Source: Isoetes taiwanensis (lineage: Eukaryota; Streptophyta; Lycopodiopsida; Isoetales; Isoetaceae). From it: 64,000 nt of DNA. Under the pieces are notes generated by a model. It did no database searches, was not told the DNA's origin, and was given only the letters and a program-made list of their open reading frames with translations. The translations under genes and the position numbers were made by a program. Positions 12,942-25,176 of the stretch are shown one piece after another (position 1 is the first letter of the stretch; each line of letters opens with the position of its first letter). The stretch is taken from positions 38,677,841-38,741,840 of the forward strand of contig JAJEKV010000002.1 in NCBI GenBank assembly GCA_021234155.1, read 5' to 3'.

Positions 12942-13715
12942 TCAAGGGCAGAAAGGGCAGGGTTGAGCACGCCACCCTTCTCCTTCCTTCAAGGGTGCAT
13001 CAGAAGCAGATTGGTTTGTAGCCTGATTAGCATTCTCTACTTTTGATTCTTCTTTTAATGCCGTCTCTGAACTGTCACCTTTTGATCCTGAATCCCCTAA
13101 GTGAGCTTTAACGACTTTTACGAATTCTGTAGACACAACCATATCCTTAAGCTTCACTGCATAAGTCGTTAGGCTAGGCTTCTCAGTGGCTGCACTATTT
13201 ATGCATGCAAAACTAACGCTTTTGTTATCCATTTTGTTCACCAGCATGTCAGGATAGAGATTTGCATTGAGAAGCAATCTCAAATAGACTCACGGACTGC
13301 ATCACAAGCCTTGACCTTTGAGCACCTTCTTTAGTATTTCCCCTTTGCCCCGTTCTTTCCAAGCCTTTTCAACAAATTCATATAGAGTAGCATCCCCTGC
13401 AAATACTGTTGTCTCTTTCTCCTCACCTGTTTCAACCTGCACCTCCTGAAGCACAACAGCTGGGGGAAAAGGCTGAGTGCTAGATGTTGTACCTCCAACT
13501 GTAGAAGCAGCACCCATTGAGCCATTATTGCCTACGCCAAAAATAGATGAGAAGCCAGAACTGTAACCAGCCAAGGTAAACAGACCAAATTGAGATGCAA
13601 GCATATACATCATTATTGCAGCATTAAGCAAGTGGCCCATTCTGTCCTTTGTTTTCTTACCACCTGGCACACCAAGTTCCACAATAATCGGTCTGCAAAT
13701 GTGCTGCCTTACCAC
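12942..13715 (-). pseudogene. NUP50-like Ran-binding-domain pseudogene
   Basis: Two minus-strand frames together give the C-terminal part of a plant NUP50-type nuclear-pore protein. The first (13715-13302) has a Gly/Ser/Phe-rich stretch then the start of a RanBP1 domain (TLYEFVEKAWKERGKGEI). The second (13283-12942) has the rest (RLLLNANLYPDMLVNKMDNK, SFACINSA, LTTYAVKLKDM) and a short charged tail. A frame change plus stop between 13302 and 13283 separates halves that should be continuous, and no intron signals explain it, so this is probably a processed, disabled copy. In the intact family the domain binds Ran-GTP in nuclear transport. The upstream Met-rich 40 residues are not recognisable. 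Confidence 0.75.
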
Positions 13716-14158
13716 GCAAATGTGCTGTCTGATAGGTTATTTCACTAAATTGTGAATATGTTTTTCCAGATTTCATTGCCCGGTCTCAGCATCAAACATT
13801 GCTCCACTGCAGCAGCGTATTTCTGATAGGTAAGATTGTATTTCTGATAGGATTTAGATGTATGTATATGAGGCATACATGCCAAGCAAGCTGCTTTCCA
13901 ACTTACTACTTCCTATTTGCAGGCAGAGCTTGAGCCTGAATTACGAATCAACAAAGTAAATCTTGAGATTTTCAGCATGATCATTAAGATTTTTCTTTTC
14001 CATTTGTGATGCGGTTGATTTATTTTTAGCAGTAGAATAAACAGTGTGCAACTTAGTTCAGTTGATTAGAATGGCATTTCCCATGTTCAGTTACTGTAAA
14101 ATGCTAAACAAGGCTGGTATAGCCATTAACTGTATGCTCACTGGTAACCATTGTGCAG

Positions 14159-15332
14159 GCTTCAGAAACTATACCAGCTTATCCAGATATTTATTTTGTT
14201 GTCGACGATTATGAAGAGACTTTTGAAGCTGTGGTGAGCCAACTTTTGAACATGTGACAAGTTTGACTGAATTGCATCAAAGTTCTGACATGAGAAAGTA
14301 AAATATTAGGTTATGTTAGCGGTGTACGGAATCAACCTGGTCATGACATTAGTAATTTCTGCCATAACACATTGAGATAAGTCATGTTAAGTCCAGTCCT
14401 ATGCCTTTTAGGATAAATAAAGTCTGGGCCATAGATTCACTGGGATGACATAGACCTCTTTATATATTTTTGTGCCTGCTTCTTTATAGTGGCTAATGCA
14501 ATGGTCACAGGTTCTTACAGACGCAGATCATTGTTATTGCGTTTTGCTAAATGCATCTGGAGGAGCAGCCTTTGCCTCTGGAGAGATGGAGGATAATGGC
14601 CCAGAATCAAAGTCCAATTCATTTGTTCTTTCTGATAAACAGGGATCTGGCATTGCCAAGGTAAGTCATATGATTCAATCTGATTCCTGTGATCGTAAGT
14701 CATATGATTCTATCTGATTCCTGTGATCTTTGGGACTATGTATTTTGCCTACGTTGTTTGCAACCCAATATGGCCTTAAACAGAGTTTATTATAGGTGAC
14801 ACTCTTTTCTGGATTTGTCAATTATGACATGGTCCATGCTGCATTCGCAGGTTTGCTTTAATTTCCTTTGTGCTTATCTCCTAGAAATTCTACCTCTGCT
14901 CTACTTGGACCTTAGTTTTGTTGCAACGCTTGCAGCTGGCAAATCTGGGTTAAGCAGTTTGCTACATTTGCCACCTTCTTCTGACAGATCTGAACGGATG
15001 CGTGGACCTGGGGGTCGAGGAGAAGTTGATGTTATCGTATCTGGAGTACCAGGTAATGTGGGTCCACTGTTGAAGCTAAGAAAATTATTTATTGGCCTAT
15101 CTTGCGGGTGAAGCTGATGATAAACCTGAACCTCCATCACCTATTTTGCCATCCAAGGGAGGAGTGAAGTTTGCTGTAGGGACAATAATGTGGAGAGCAG
15201 GTGACAGTGGCTAAGCATGCCTATCTGGCTGCATCAACATCTAATGAACCTCAGGAAATACTTCCTCTTCGGTGCTCATTGCTATCTCTTTCTTTGCCTT
15301 GGGAAGTTTTAGCATATGACCTATCGTTTAAG
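14159..15332 (+). pseudogene. Broken multi-exon conserved plant protein gene
   Basis: Plus-strand exons have good borders and compatible phases: 14159-14233 (ASETIPAYPDIYFVVDDYEE), 14511-14660 (DADHCYCVLLNASGGAAFAS), 14796-14850 (VTLFSGFVNYDMVHAAFA), 14936-15052 (AGKSGLSSLLHLPP, ERMRGPGGRGEVDVIVSGVP) and about 15108-15332 (LPLRCSLLSLSLPWEVLAYD). I recall this order from a conserved plant protein without a secure name, so none is given. The last exon looks disabled: its acceptor reads GG instead of AG (about 15106-15107), and a frameshift sits near 15200 between TIMWRAG and AKHAYLAASTSNEPQE. Further exon-like pieces follow to about 15.66 kb (DLNAFELHPTPELLYA) but contain stops. No 5' exons were found. 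Probably a truncated or captured fragment. Confidence 0.65.
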
Positions 15333-17420
15333 GTGCTTCCTAACTTTGTTTTCGTAAAGATCAGATGCTGAATTCTCAAATGCTCAGTTGGGTTACATTT
15401 GTTTTTGTGCAGGGATCAAAGAATTGACTCATTGGAAAAATACATTGTATAATTTCTGCTGTTATAATCTCAGGTGCAATCTAGAGATTAAAACCCAACT
15501 ATATTATTAGGTGAAAGTTATTTGACATTCTGGCAGACATAGATTTTTGATTGGCCACTTAATTGTCTGTAAATTATTATTAATCTTAATGATCTTTCTT
15601 TCTTTCAGCAGATCTTAATGCATTTGAGCTACACCCCACCCCGGAACTTCTTTATGCATAAGTTTAGGAAGATGTTTGTACATGCAATTCTCTTCATTGA
15701 ACCAGGTAAATGTTGAAAAGAAGAGAGTCTAGACAGTGAGATTTCATGCTTTAAACTCCAGTTGGTGATAATATCTATAAGTAGACTTTGGGCATTATGT
15801 CAGCTTTTGTTCCAATGGTAACCTTTTTCTTTTAAACTCCTGAAAATCCACTTTTTGATCACTAGAATTTGTTTTCGAAATAATGTGATTTCATAAGCAA
15901 AGCAAAAAATACATTCGTTATGAATATCTGACCATATTACTTAGCCAATATTGGAGCACATATTATCGAGCTATGGAATCTAAAGTGTGTTTCATTTTTG
16001 TCTTCTGTATATCTTTTCAAATACCTTTACATTAGCTCTTAAACAGTGAAATTGAGAGAAATTCTATCTTCTTAAATGCCTAGCTAGGACTGGTTAATTT
16101 TGTAAACGCCAAACGATGTCACATACATTATTATGCACTATAGCACTTTATTCTCAATGTGCATGCCAGCACCACACTCAACTTGCAAATATCAATTTAC
16201 ACAATCGAAAGCCCTCAGTTGTCTTAGATACATAAACTTGCATATCATGAGCTATATCTTGGACGTATACTCTTCTTTGAGTTGCAATGTTAGAGTTTTG
16301 CATGCTGTGCTCAGCAATGCCCACATGCGGCAAATCATCTAAGAAGTTTCTTTTGAAGGAATGCAAGGTTCCACAAAATTTGTTGCATAAATTTTACTTC
16401 AAACAACACTTTCAGACCAAAACATTGTAGAGATGCAAACACTATTAATACTTAAAGAACAAGTATACGAACATGTAGTGAATAGGTATGTGGTATAAAA
16501 TTAAGCGAACAAGAGATGTGGCATTTGACTTTCATACGTGTGATGACACTTCATATGTGTAATGATTGCATTGTACAAATCTCTTCCTTTTTCTTAAGAT
16601 GTATTTGAGCACGAAAAGAAACGCTAATGACGAACATAAACTCTCATATCATATATGTAATGGTTGTAGTGCACAAATCTCTCTCTTTCTTAAGATGTAT
16701 TTGAGCACGAAAAGAAAAGTTAATGGAGAACCGGTTGCTATAAAATTGTATAGGCCCACGCACATCAATACAAACAACTCTAGAAACAATTTGCATGAAA
16801 GTCTACACCCAATTCTACTTATTTCTTTCAATGAGACATCTATGGTGGACAATCATGTTTTTGAGGATGTGGACATGGACTAAATATATACCTAATGCTC
16901 AACTTTGACAAGCACCCTTTTTCTGTGGACGATTAATAAATATTGGTTTAGAGGTAGGGTTTATAGGATTATCATATCATCAATCAATGGAAGAGTTGCC
17001 GCTAGGGTTTATGACTTTGAGTTTAAGGTTCATGGGGCTATGCTTTTAGGATTTAGGGCTTATAGATTATGTTTTGAATGCTGAACAAGCGAGAGGTGTA
17101 GCATTCAGCTCATGAATGGTGCATGCAATAATATAGGTGAGCAATGTCATCACATCACAGATATTTTATTGCTTATATTTGGTTGTTAAAATTGGACCCA
17201 CTATGTTTTGGCAAAATATGCACATACAAGTGCTTAGACATGGGAATGGACAAAACATAGGTGGCATGAATATGTGCCAAGTAAATTTATCGCTTTCACA
17301 GAAGGAGACAATTGAGTAGCCAGTTTTATATTTATCAAGTACAATTTCTTTAAGGATGGATAATAGTAGGAAACTTCCACCTATAAAATACATTACACAT
17401 GTATATTCCACACATCTACG
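15333..17420. other. AT-rich stretch without a supportable gene
   Basis: Exon-like scraps continue to about 15.7 kb, then AT-rich DNA. Two 60-base phrases around 16.57-16.72 kb are near copies (TTTCTTAAGATGTATTTGAG followed by CACGAAAAGAAA), giving a short direct repeat about 110 bases apart. Confidence 0.35.
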
Positions 17421-17426
17421 ACTAAT

Positions 17427-17455
17427 GCCCGGCATCGCCGGGCACACGTTTCTAG
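17427..17455 (+). mobile_element. Helitron-like 3' terminus
   Basis: GCCCGGC-ATC-GCCGGGC (17427-17443) is a perfect 7-bp hairpin followed, eight bases later, by CTAG (17452-17455) and a host T. A GC hairpin just before CTRR, inserted next to T, is the classic Helitron 3' end. A close relative lies at 34.67-34.70 kb. No matching 5' end (TC at an A/T site) could be placed by eye, so the element's extent is unknown. The gene fragments upstream would be plausible cargo. Confidence 0.6.
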
Positions 17456-17510
17456 TCTAATTAGATAACGGAGTATATTCCCCTATTTTTTCTCAGGTCC
17501 AGCATTAGTT

Positions 17511-17588
17511 TACAGTGATTGAAGCAGATAGTGGTAAGATCAAGTTCTTCTGCTCATCGACAAGCGATGGCTACATTCATATCAGGTA
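17511..17588 (+). pseudogene. Exon-like fragment, possibly WD40-type
   Basis: An open plus-strand segment reads VIEADSGKIKFFCSSTSDG then YIHIR and ends at CAG|GTAATA. The pattern 'SSTSDGYIHI' resembles a WD40 repeat edge. An apparent final exon of a lysine-rich protein lies at 32.9 kb, beyond the gypsy element; both could come from one gene split by that insertion, but nothing proves it. Confidence 0.3.
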
Positions 17589-20020
17589 ATATCTCATGTT
17601 TTGCGCTTCCCTACATCTGACCATTCGCAAACTATTCCGGCATGGATCCGTAGGCTATCCTAGCAAGGAGATATATTTCCTCTGTTGTTTTTCATATTTG
17701 GCTAAGCTTGTTTGGCTGGGCAGGCAATTATTTTTTCTCTGTGTCTGGTAGGTGCAGAGAACAATGATGGATCAAGTATTTTCACCTGTTGTAGCTCGTG
17801 TTTGCGAAATTCAAGGTTGTAGATTATGGAGATCCAGAGCCCTTCAATTGTAGATCTTCAATATAACAATGGCCTTGGTAGCGTGATAATATAAGGCATC
17901 AAACTTTATTTTATATCTTTCTTAGGCCTCCATTCCTGATATACATCAGCTATCTGGCATAGCAACACTATGAGAGTTTTACATGAGAGAGCTTTTCTCA
18001 CAGGGTAGATGGCTATTACTTCATAATGTAGAATTTGCAAGAAATGATTGTTGACGCATATTCAGGCTCCTCTGGGATAGTCTGATCCAACCTTTGGGTA
18101 CATACATTTTAAATATCCTTATCTTTACATTGAGATCTGGCATAGCTTTTTATATATAGCCTTTCCCTGCACGCACTAAAGTTAAGAAGTCCAAGACTTA
18201 GCAATTCCTCTTGCATTCTATCTGTGTGGATTTCCATTTCAAGTTCTTGAGGCTCATTTTTGTGTACTTTTCTTGGTTTTTGCAGATCTAAAATGCAAAA
18301 ATAAAATAGCATTCCTTAAATTAATGTGAAAGCTTTTAGAAATTTTCGAACAAGAAATTCAAAGTCTTCAGCAATTGACCGCATTAGAAGTATTTAACTG
18401 TTTCTTGAATCAAATAATAGGTAACTTAATTTCTTTGAGTCATTTTATACATTCATTGTCACTAGATTTCTGCATTTATCTTTTCTATTTCAAGCTTCTC
18501 TATGCAGTTCAATGAATCGCATCGATCCGAGACATCGGATCGCCATTCTAGAATGGGACGAGCATGCATGTCATGCATGCATGCGGGCGGCGCATGCCCG
18601 TTTTGGGTTGGGAGTTCGCTATTTCAAGCGCGTTTCTGCATCCACGTCTCATTGGCGCTTCCTCTTCTCTCAGCAGTACCTTATTCTCTTTGAACCCACC
18701 CTCCCCCCCTTCTTTGTTTATTATATTTTGTACAAGTTCTGTTTATCATGTTTTTCCACCCGCTGGGTGATGCTTTTTTTCCACCCGCTGGGTGATGCTA
18801 TTCTCTGGTATGTTTTCTCGTTTGTTGTGTTGGTGATGTGCAGGTACAGGTTGGCGAGCGGCATCTGTTTCGACTTCTCCATGCGGGGGTTTTTTGGGAG
18901 CGATTCTATGCCTTACGTTTGTCTAAGCCCCTTGCCGAAGGCTTATCACTAGGGTTTTTCCTCGAAAACCCGAAAGGGGGGGTTTTTTAATCCCGGCGAT
19001 AAGCTTTCGGCAGGTACATCAGCCACTCATCTATTAGTATTGTATTTTTTTTGGGGTCCAAATGATATAATTGGATTTTCCCTTTATTTTTCGTGGGTAG
19101 TTCGCATGTGTGCGGCTACCCACTGTCCACCATTGTAGAAAATCTACTGAGATGAATGAGAAGCCTATCTATCGGGCGCTTTGTTGGTTTCTTGCGAGTC
19201 CCATTCTAGAATTCTATTTCTTGATAATGTAATGGACCATAATAGTCAGAAGTAATAGGGTACATCAAATAAACTAAGGTATGCGTTCATTCTATGCACT
19301 TAATGACCATTATTGCTTGCATTAATCCCCTTGGAAATTATGCTTCTCAAGTTGTATATGACTCTAAACTAATATATAGTGATAGAGGTTCCATCATTCT
19401 TTTTCTCAAATCATGGAGTTTTGCAATGGTTCTTGCTTTTTTTGCCTGCCAACATCTTTGTCGTTTTTTAATGGTGCTTGCTTTTTCTTGTCCACCAGCA
19501 TCTTTGTCACCAATCTGTTTGACATCTTCATGCATTTCATATGTAAAGAATTTTTTGGTATGAAAGGCATGCCAAGGGCTTTCACATTGCCATGTAGTTA
19601 AACTCATTGCATTAAGAGAAATTGACCAATGTACCTATGGCATTTCACATTCGTTAACCTACATTCACATCCAAAATATGGCGACTGTTTTGAAAGGACC
19701 AAACCCACATTCTTGCATGCATAATGGAAAATCAAACAGGTAGGGCTTCCTCAAAACATCTAATATTCATCTGGAAAGCTCTCTGTTTTAACAAATTTGG
19801 TTGATTCAAAACAAGCGTACTTGCTTCTGAGGCAGTGTGTATGATTGTTCAAGTAAAAAGTTGTACTGGCAAGGGGCGTGTATTGTTTGGTCTCAACGTC
19901 TGCTGATTATATGCACAACTGCAAAGGTTGCTACAAGAAAGTAGACATCTAGATTCTGCATGATTGTCCATAAGGTAAGATTACTTTGATTTGTGATGTG
20001 TCTATCCTATGTTTAGGCTA
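17589..20020. other. Unassigned DNA with a small foldback and a tandem duplication
   Basis: No gene is supported. Around 18750-18800 the phrase TTTTTCCACCCGCTGGGTGA is duplicated in tandem. At 18941-19014 a foldback has arms TTGCCGAAGGCTTATCAC and its near-complement GATAAGCTTTCGGCAG, with smaller nested complementarity (GGGTTTTTC/GAAAACCC) between them. Confidence 0.4.
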
Positions 20021-21596
20021 TGTGACGCTCCGTGAACGTATACGACACTCGGGCGTATACATACGGGGACTTCCCCCTCCCATGGCAACCAACTCGCCAT
20101 GAGTAGGGCCCTCCGTCTAACTCGGACCATCTATGGAAAGATGCTCGAGTGAAGGACACAGAGGTGTCATTCGGCCCACGCCTTCAATGGGGCTCCTATG
20201 TCGCGGAAGCGTGCATACAAGGTTAGCATACATCATAATCGTATCATAAATATCCACCACGAAGGGTGGCACATCCATCCAACTGATAATAACAGAGAAG
20301 ATGCATTTAGCACTAGAGAAAACACCCCATAACCCATGGTTCTACCCTAACTCAGACTCCAGTGAGGATCGACTGACGGCTAGGTCTCAAGAGATCAGCA
20401 GACCGAATCTTGGCATGGCGTTGGCTGGCATAGAACATCGGCTAGGGTTGTTCACTCCATCCGCCCCTCCTGTGCACACTTTGCAGATGAGTCGAATCAT
20501 GCTATGGCATCACTATAGCCTTTAGGAGAGACTTGACTCAAGGTATCACCCTTCGAAGTCTACTCTGTGTTACATCTCCCGGTCCGATGAGGCGGTCGGG
20601 AAGTGTCCCCTTCCAGGATAGCAGCGGTTCCATGGGTGAGCTAGAGAATACGTGCCGCATCAGCGACCCCCGCATACGTACCCGACCTACTCCCCTAACT
20701 TTATCATCAAAGTACAGGATGCCCCATACGGGTCACATCTACGCACCCGTGGAGTGTCGGACCCATACCGCCCTCTACATTGACCGGCCATCGAGGCCTA
20801 GCCCATCCCAGGAGTCTCGGGAGCCTTTTATGTTCGTGCAAGACCCCACCCCCACTTCACCTGCGTCCCTTTTGGCAGTGCCGAAAGCAAGTCCATAGCA
20901 TCCACGGCTCGGTGGTCTCTTGTGCCCAGCCTTGGTTACTAGGTACTAGGGGACTACTAGGAGCATACTAAGAACATAAAGACACAGAGGTCTCTACCCC
21001 CCCCTAATCCCTGCTTTTTGGAGGACTAACAAAGATACTACCATAGATTCATCCATCCATTCATAACAAAGCATAATCCATAATTGAAACATAATCCTAA
21101 GTATCAGAGAAGGGTTAATCCTAGACAAAGACAACCAATGAAGACTGACTGAGGCGCTAGCCCTAGAGATATCAAGCTATTCTATCCACTAACCCGAAAA
21201 TCTGCTAGATCCATTATCATGTGGCATCTCCATCTTCAAGCAACTTGGGCGCTCAGCAGCTCCTCCTCTTGGTTCGATTTGGGGATCCAAATGGGATAGG
21301 GATCCAATTTGATGCCCCAAGTTAGCATTCTCCTACTGGCCAATCGAATTTGGCCAGGTGGCACCTTCCTAATTAATCAATTATCCTAACTTAATTAACT
21401 TAATTGAGTTAATTAGATAATGCTTCCTTAATTATAGGTAATTAACCTTTAATGACCCCTTTACTAATTTAGCATAGCTAAATTAATCCCTTTTAGGTCA
21501 ACCCCCTAGGTTAAAATACCCCATGATGGCGTATCTTTACTGCGTGACGTGATAGTATATTTATACGTATACCATATAACTACGTGGAATGTCACA
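20021..21596 (-). repeat. Left LTR (3' LTR) of the gypsy element
   Basis: 1576 bases, starting TGTGACGCTCCGTGAACG and ending GGAATGTCACA. It matches 31227-32785 over essentially its whole length, with scattered substitutions and small indels, for example around 20540, 20700-20900 and 21190-21260. Visible divergence means the insertion is not very recent. ATG-started frames inside it are not genes. Confidence 0.95.
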
Positions 21597-21612
21597 TTCT
21601 CCCCCCCTTAGA
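21597..21612 (-). other. Polypurine tract of the gypsy element
   Basis: On the minus strand the sequence directly before the LTR start reads AAGGGGGGGAGAA, the expected RNase-H-resistant primer for plus-strand DNA synthesis. Confidence 0.85.
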
Positions 21613-22117
21613 AATAATGCTGTCCTCAGCATTGGGGTTAACTAAACAAGTGGTGCACACTCGAAGAAACTGAAATATAAGAAATTATACATAAGAAAGG
21701 AAGGTAATTCCTTATTTCCGAAGGTAATATCATTAAAGTTTAAAGCATATAAGAGTTTAAGCACCAAGGTGCATTTGACATGACTATAGCAAGAAAGAGG
21801 TTCAAGGACCGAAGTCCAATATGAAACATCACAGTTACAAAAAGGTAACACATGTAGACAATAGAAAACTGGAGAAGTTGGGCCATCATCAACCCTCTAT
21901 ACATGGGCAGGTCACGTACCACTCACTGGCCTGCACATGTCAATACATCAGTATCCATAGATATTATAAGTAGGTTGTGGTTGAAGGGACCACCCCCTAT
22001 AAGAAAGAAAAAAAAACCTATCTACAAGGGAACCTATCATGCCTATGGTTCGCAATTCATTGCGGCATAAGGAATGGCCAAGTGCCCATTATAGCCGAGA
22101 TGAACGCGGCCTATCAA
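21613..22117 (-). other. 3' untranslated part of the gypsy element
   Basis: About 500 bases between the end of the chromodomain frame and the polypurine tract. No coding content seen. Confidence 0.6.
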
Positions 22118-22633
22118 CTACATGCTTTCCCAGCAATTCGCGGTCATGCCAGCATTGACAATACACCACGTCCTAGAGAACACGAAGGTGATCTCATCAT
22201 CGGTAACTATTGTTAAGCACGATGCATCTACCCCTCTACTGTATGATTCTCGGCGAATCAAGCCTTCAAGCTTACCGCGGGGTGCGGGGTTGATAGCATC
22301 GTTGATGGTGCGGTCCTTAGATTCTCGCATGAAGTCCGGATAGTGCTTCTCAAGGTCTATCTTCATCACGCACGTAGCATCCTCAATTGGTAAGTGCTTC
22401 CACTTAACCAAGTATTGCAGCATTTGAGTCCTTCTGGTCTGCTTATAAGCTCGATCAAGAAGAGCTTCAGGCACTATATCTAAATGCTCTTCTGTCATTT
22501 CAAGGAGGGTGGGTGTATCCAAGATCTCCTCCGATTTGGGGTATGTTGCTTCCAGAAGACTCACGTGAAAGACCTTGTGGATCTTCGAAATTGGGTGGCA
22601 AATCCAAGCGATATGCCCGTTTCTCCAACACGC
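22118..22633 (-). pseudogene. Chromodomain region, C-terminus of gypsy integrase
   Basis: The minus-strand frame 22564-22118 contains PEALLDRAYKQTRRTQ, then YLVKWKHLPIEDAT, the hallmark of the retroelement chromodomain that follows integrase in chromoviruses. Family chromodomains bind methylated H3 tails and steer integration to heterochromatin. The usual Trp after 'DAT' is Cys here, so one aromatic-cage or packing residue appears altered. It sits in a different frame from the integrase core (which stops near 22634), so a frameshift separates the two in this copy. The ~80 residues after the domain are not recognisable. Confidence 0.75.
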
Positions 22634-23745
22634 TCAATGATGTTGAACAGTATTATCCGGGTGCCGGCTTCTTGCGTTACCAATCTTAAGCTTGGCTTGT
22701 TTAACCTTAATCTTGAGCCAAACCGATTCGCCCACGGAAGAAGACTTGGGGTCCTCGCGGCTTATCCGCCAACACTCTTTTGACGATCGTGATGCACCAA
22801 TAAGTAGCCAACGAACTTCTTCAACCAAAGCTTGCATTTCCAAGAGGAGTTGTTGAGAAACCTCCACCTTAGAAACGGGATTATGCCATGTGTCCGGAGT
22901 AAGGCATTGATAACCATAATTTATCATGAAGGAAGACATTCTAGAAGACTCTTGTTTCATGCTATTATAGGCAAACTCGACCAAATAAATATAGTCAGCC
23001 CATTGTGATTGCTTACTCCACACATAACTGCGTAGCATATCCTCTATAATGCGATTGGTACGCTCTGTCTGATCATCCGTCTGAGGATGATATGCCGTAC
23101 TCATAGCAAGCTTGGTTTGGATGGTGGCAAAGAAATCTTTCCAGAATGCACTTACGAATTTGGGATCCCTGTCGGATACGATAACTCGTGGCATTCCATG
23201 CAATCTGAAGATCTCCTTTGTAAACAACAAAGCAGTATCGAAGGCTGTGTCCGTGGTACGACATGGCAAGAAATGAGCCATTTTCGACAATTTGTCGACC
23301 ACTACCATCAATGCATCATATCCACGGAGAGTACGTGGAAGGACCACAATGAAATCCATGGTTATCACTTCCCATTTGGCATTGGGCACATCTAGAGGTT
23401 GTAATTCTCCTGGAATCCTTAATTGCTCAGCCTTGGTTTGCTAACACACCTGACACTGCTTAATATACCTGGCAATGTCCTTCATACACGGCCAAAAATA
23501 ACTGGAACGGATCTTAAAGTAGGTCTTCATAAAGCCTGCATGCCCAGCTATAGGGCTGTTGTGTGTATCATGGAGAATTAGCTTACGGACTCCTGAAGTC
23601 TCAGGTACACAGAACTTATCTTTGTAATATAATAAATTGCCGTGTTTCTTATACGAACGGAAAGCTTCACGTTCTTTATCTGTGCGTTAGCCAAACTAAC
23701 CCATATTTCACGGAACTCTAGATCCGTGGCCAAGGTCTGCTCTAT
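22634..23745 (-). pseudogene. Gypsy integrase (HHCC zinc finger and DDE core)
   Basis: The N-terminal zinc finger is readable upstream of the main ORF: HDTHNSPIAGHAGF, YFWPCMKDIARY and CQVC. A TAG (23441-23443) directly after CQVC stands where QQTK is usual. The core (23389-22634) holds the three catalytic acids: ITMDFIVVLP (first Asp), VIVSDRDPKF (second Asp) and QTDDQTERTNRIIEDML (Glu). A frame change near 23690 separates it from RNase H. In intact elements this enzyme inserts the cDNA into the host genome. Confidence 0.85.
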
Positions 23746-25176
23746 CTATTTTCCGAACTCACTGGTGAGTGTGGAAATTGCGTTACAATGGGTTCGGGTT
23801 ACCAAGGGATGGCGTGACAACGCATCCGCAACCACATTGTGTTTCCCAGGCTTATACATAATCTCAAAATCGTACTCCTCTAAAAATTCCATCCATCTCC
23901 TTTGACGGAAGTTAAGATTCGGCTGGGTTGATAGATAACGGAGACTCTGATGATCCGTATCAAGCTGAAATCTTCTACCAAGAAGGTAGTGTCTCCATAT
24001 TCGCAGAGCGCGGACAACAGCCAACAACTCCTGATCATGGGTAAGGTATCGCTGTTCAGTTTCATTCATTTTCTTGGAATCATAAGCAATAACCCTCCCC
24101 TCCTGCATTAGGACTCCACCGGTAGCAATCTTACTGGCATCCGTTGCTACCAGTTTATCCTTTTCCGGGTTTGGCAATGTGAGGACTGGTGCTGACGTCA
24201 AAGCATCCTTAAGCTTCTGAAAACTTCCCTGGACCTTTGCTTTCCAATGCTCAATCCAATCCTTCACTTTCTCATGCTTTGTAAGATCGGTAAGAGGTGC
24301 TGCAATCTTTGCAAAATCCTTAACAAATTTCCGGTAATACCATGCCAATCCTAAAAAACTTCGGACCTCTGAAACATTACCTGGAATGGGCCAATCCTTG
24401 ACTGCCTCTATTTTTGTTGGATCTGTAGCAATTCCCTCAGCTGAAATGACATGGCCTAAATAATCCACCTTGGGAGTGGCAAACTTGCACTTAGAGAGCT
24501 TAGCAAAGAGCTGATGACGTCTTAGCTTCTGTAGGGCTAGCCGAAGATGCTTCTCATGCTCCTCTAGGGTCTTACTATAGATGAGAATGTCGTCAAAGAA
24601 AATGACAACAAAATCATCCAAGTATTCTCGGAAGACATCATTCATTAACCGCATAAAAGTCGCGGGGGCATTAGTTAACCCAAAAGGCATAACTGTAAAC
24701 TCATAATGCCCATATCTAGTGCGAAAAGCAGACTTATGGATGTCCTCCTCTTTAATTCTTATTTGGTGATACCCGGAGCGTAAGTCAATCTTTGAGAAGT
24801 ACTTGGCCCCTTGCAACTGGTCCATAAGATCATCTGCCCTAGGCAAAGCATAGCGATTCTTGATCGTATGCTTGTTGAGCTGTCGATAGTCAATACACAT
24901 CCTCAAGGAGCCATCTTTCTTCTTAACAAAAAGGATAGGAGCGCCAAAAGGCGAAACACTAGGCCGAATGAAGCCTAGGTTTAGTAACTCCTGAAGTTGC
25001 TTCTTAAGCTCTGCCAACTCAGGGGGACTCATACGGTACGGGGCCTTACTGGTAGGCTTAGTACCTGGTTCCAAAGCTATCTCACATTCTACCCCTCTGA
25101 ATGGAGGAAGTTTCTGGATCTCGTCTGGAAAGAGATCGCTAAATTCCCTGAGAAGATTAGCAATGCTCTCTGGCAA
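23746..25176 (-). pseudogene. Gypsy reverse transcriptase and RNase H
   Basis: An uninterrupted minus-strand frame of 476 codons. RT motifs in order: [52 protein letters not shown], and [11 protein letters not shown] as the catalytic box (FFDD, a variant of YxDD). The tether [17 protein letters not shown] and RNase H follow ([25 protein letters not shown]). Length and order are normal for Ty3/gypsy. It stays in the same frame as protease upstream. Within this interval the enzyme looks intact, so decay is confined to its neighbours. Confidence 0.93.

Noticed and set aside
20301-20971. Open frames in the gypsy LTR (also 31507-31851) as genes
   Set aside because: They repeat in both LTRs, are frame-broken between copies, and have no protein similarity; they are LTR sequence.
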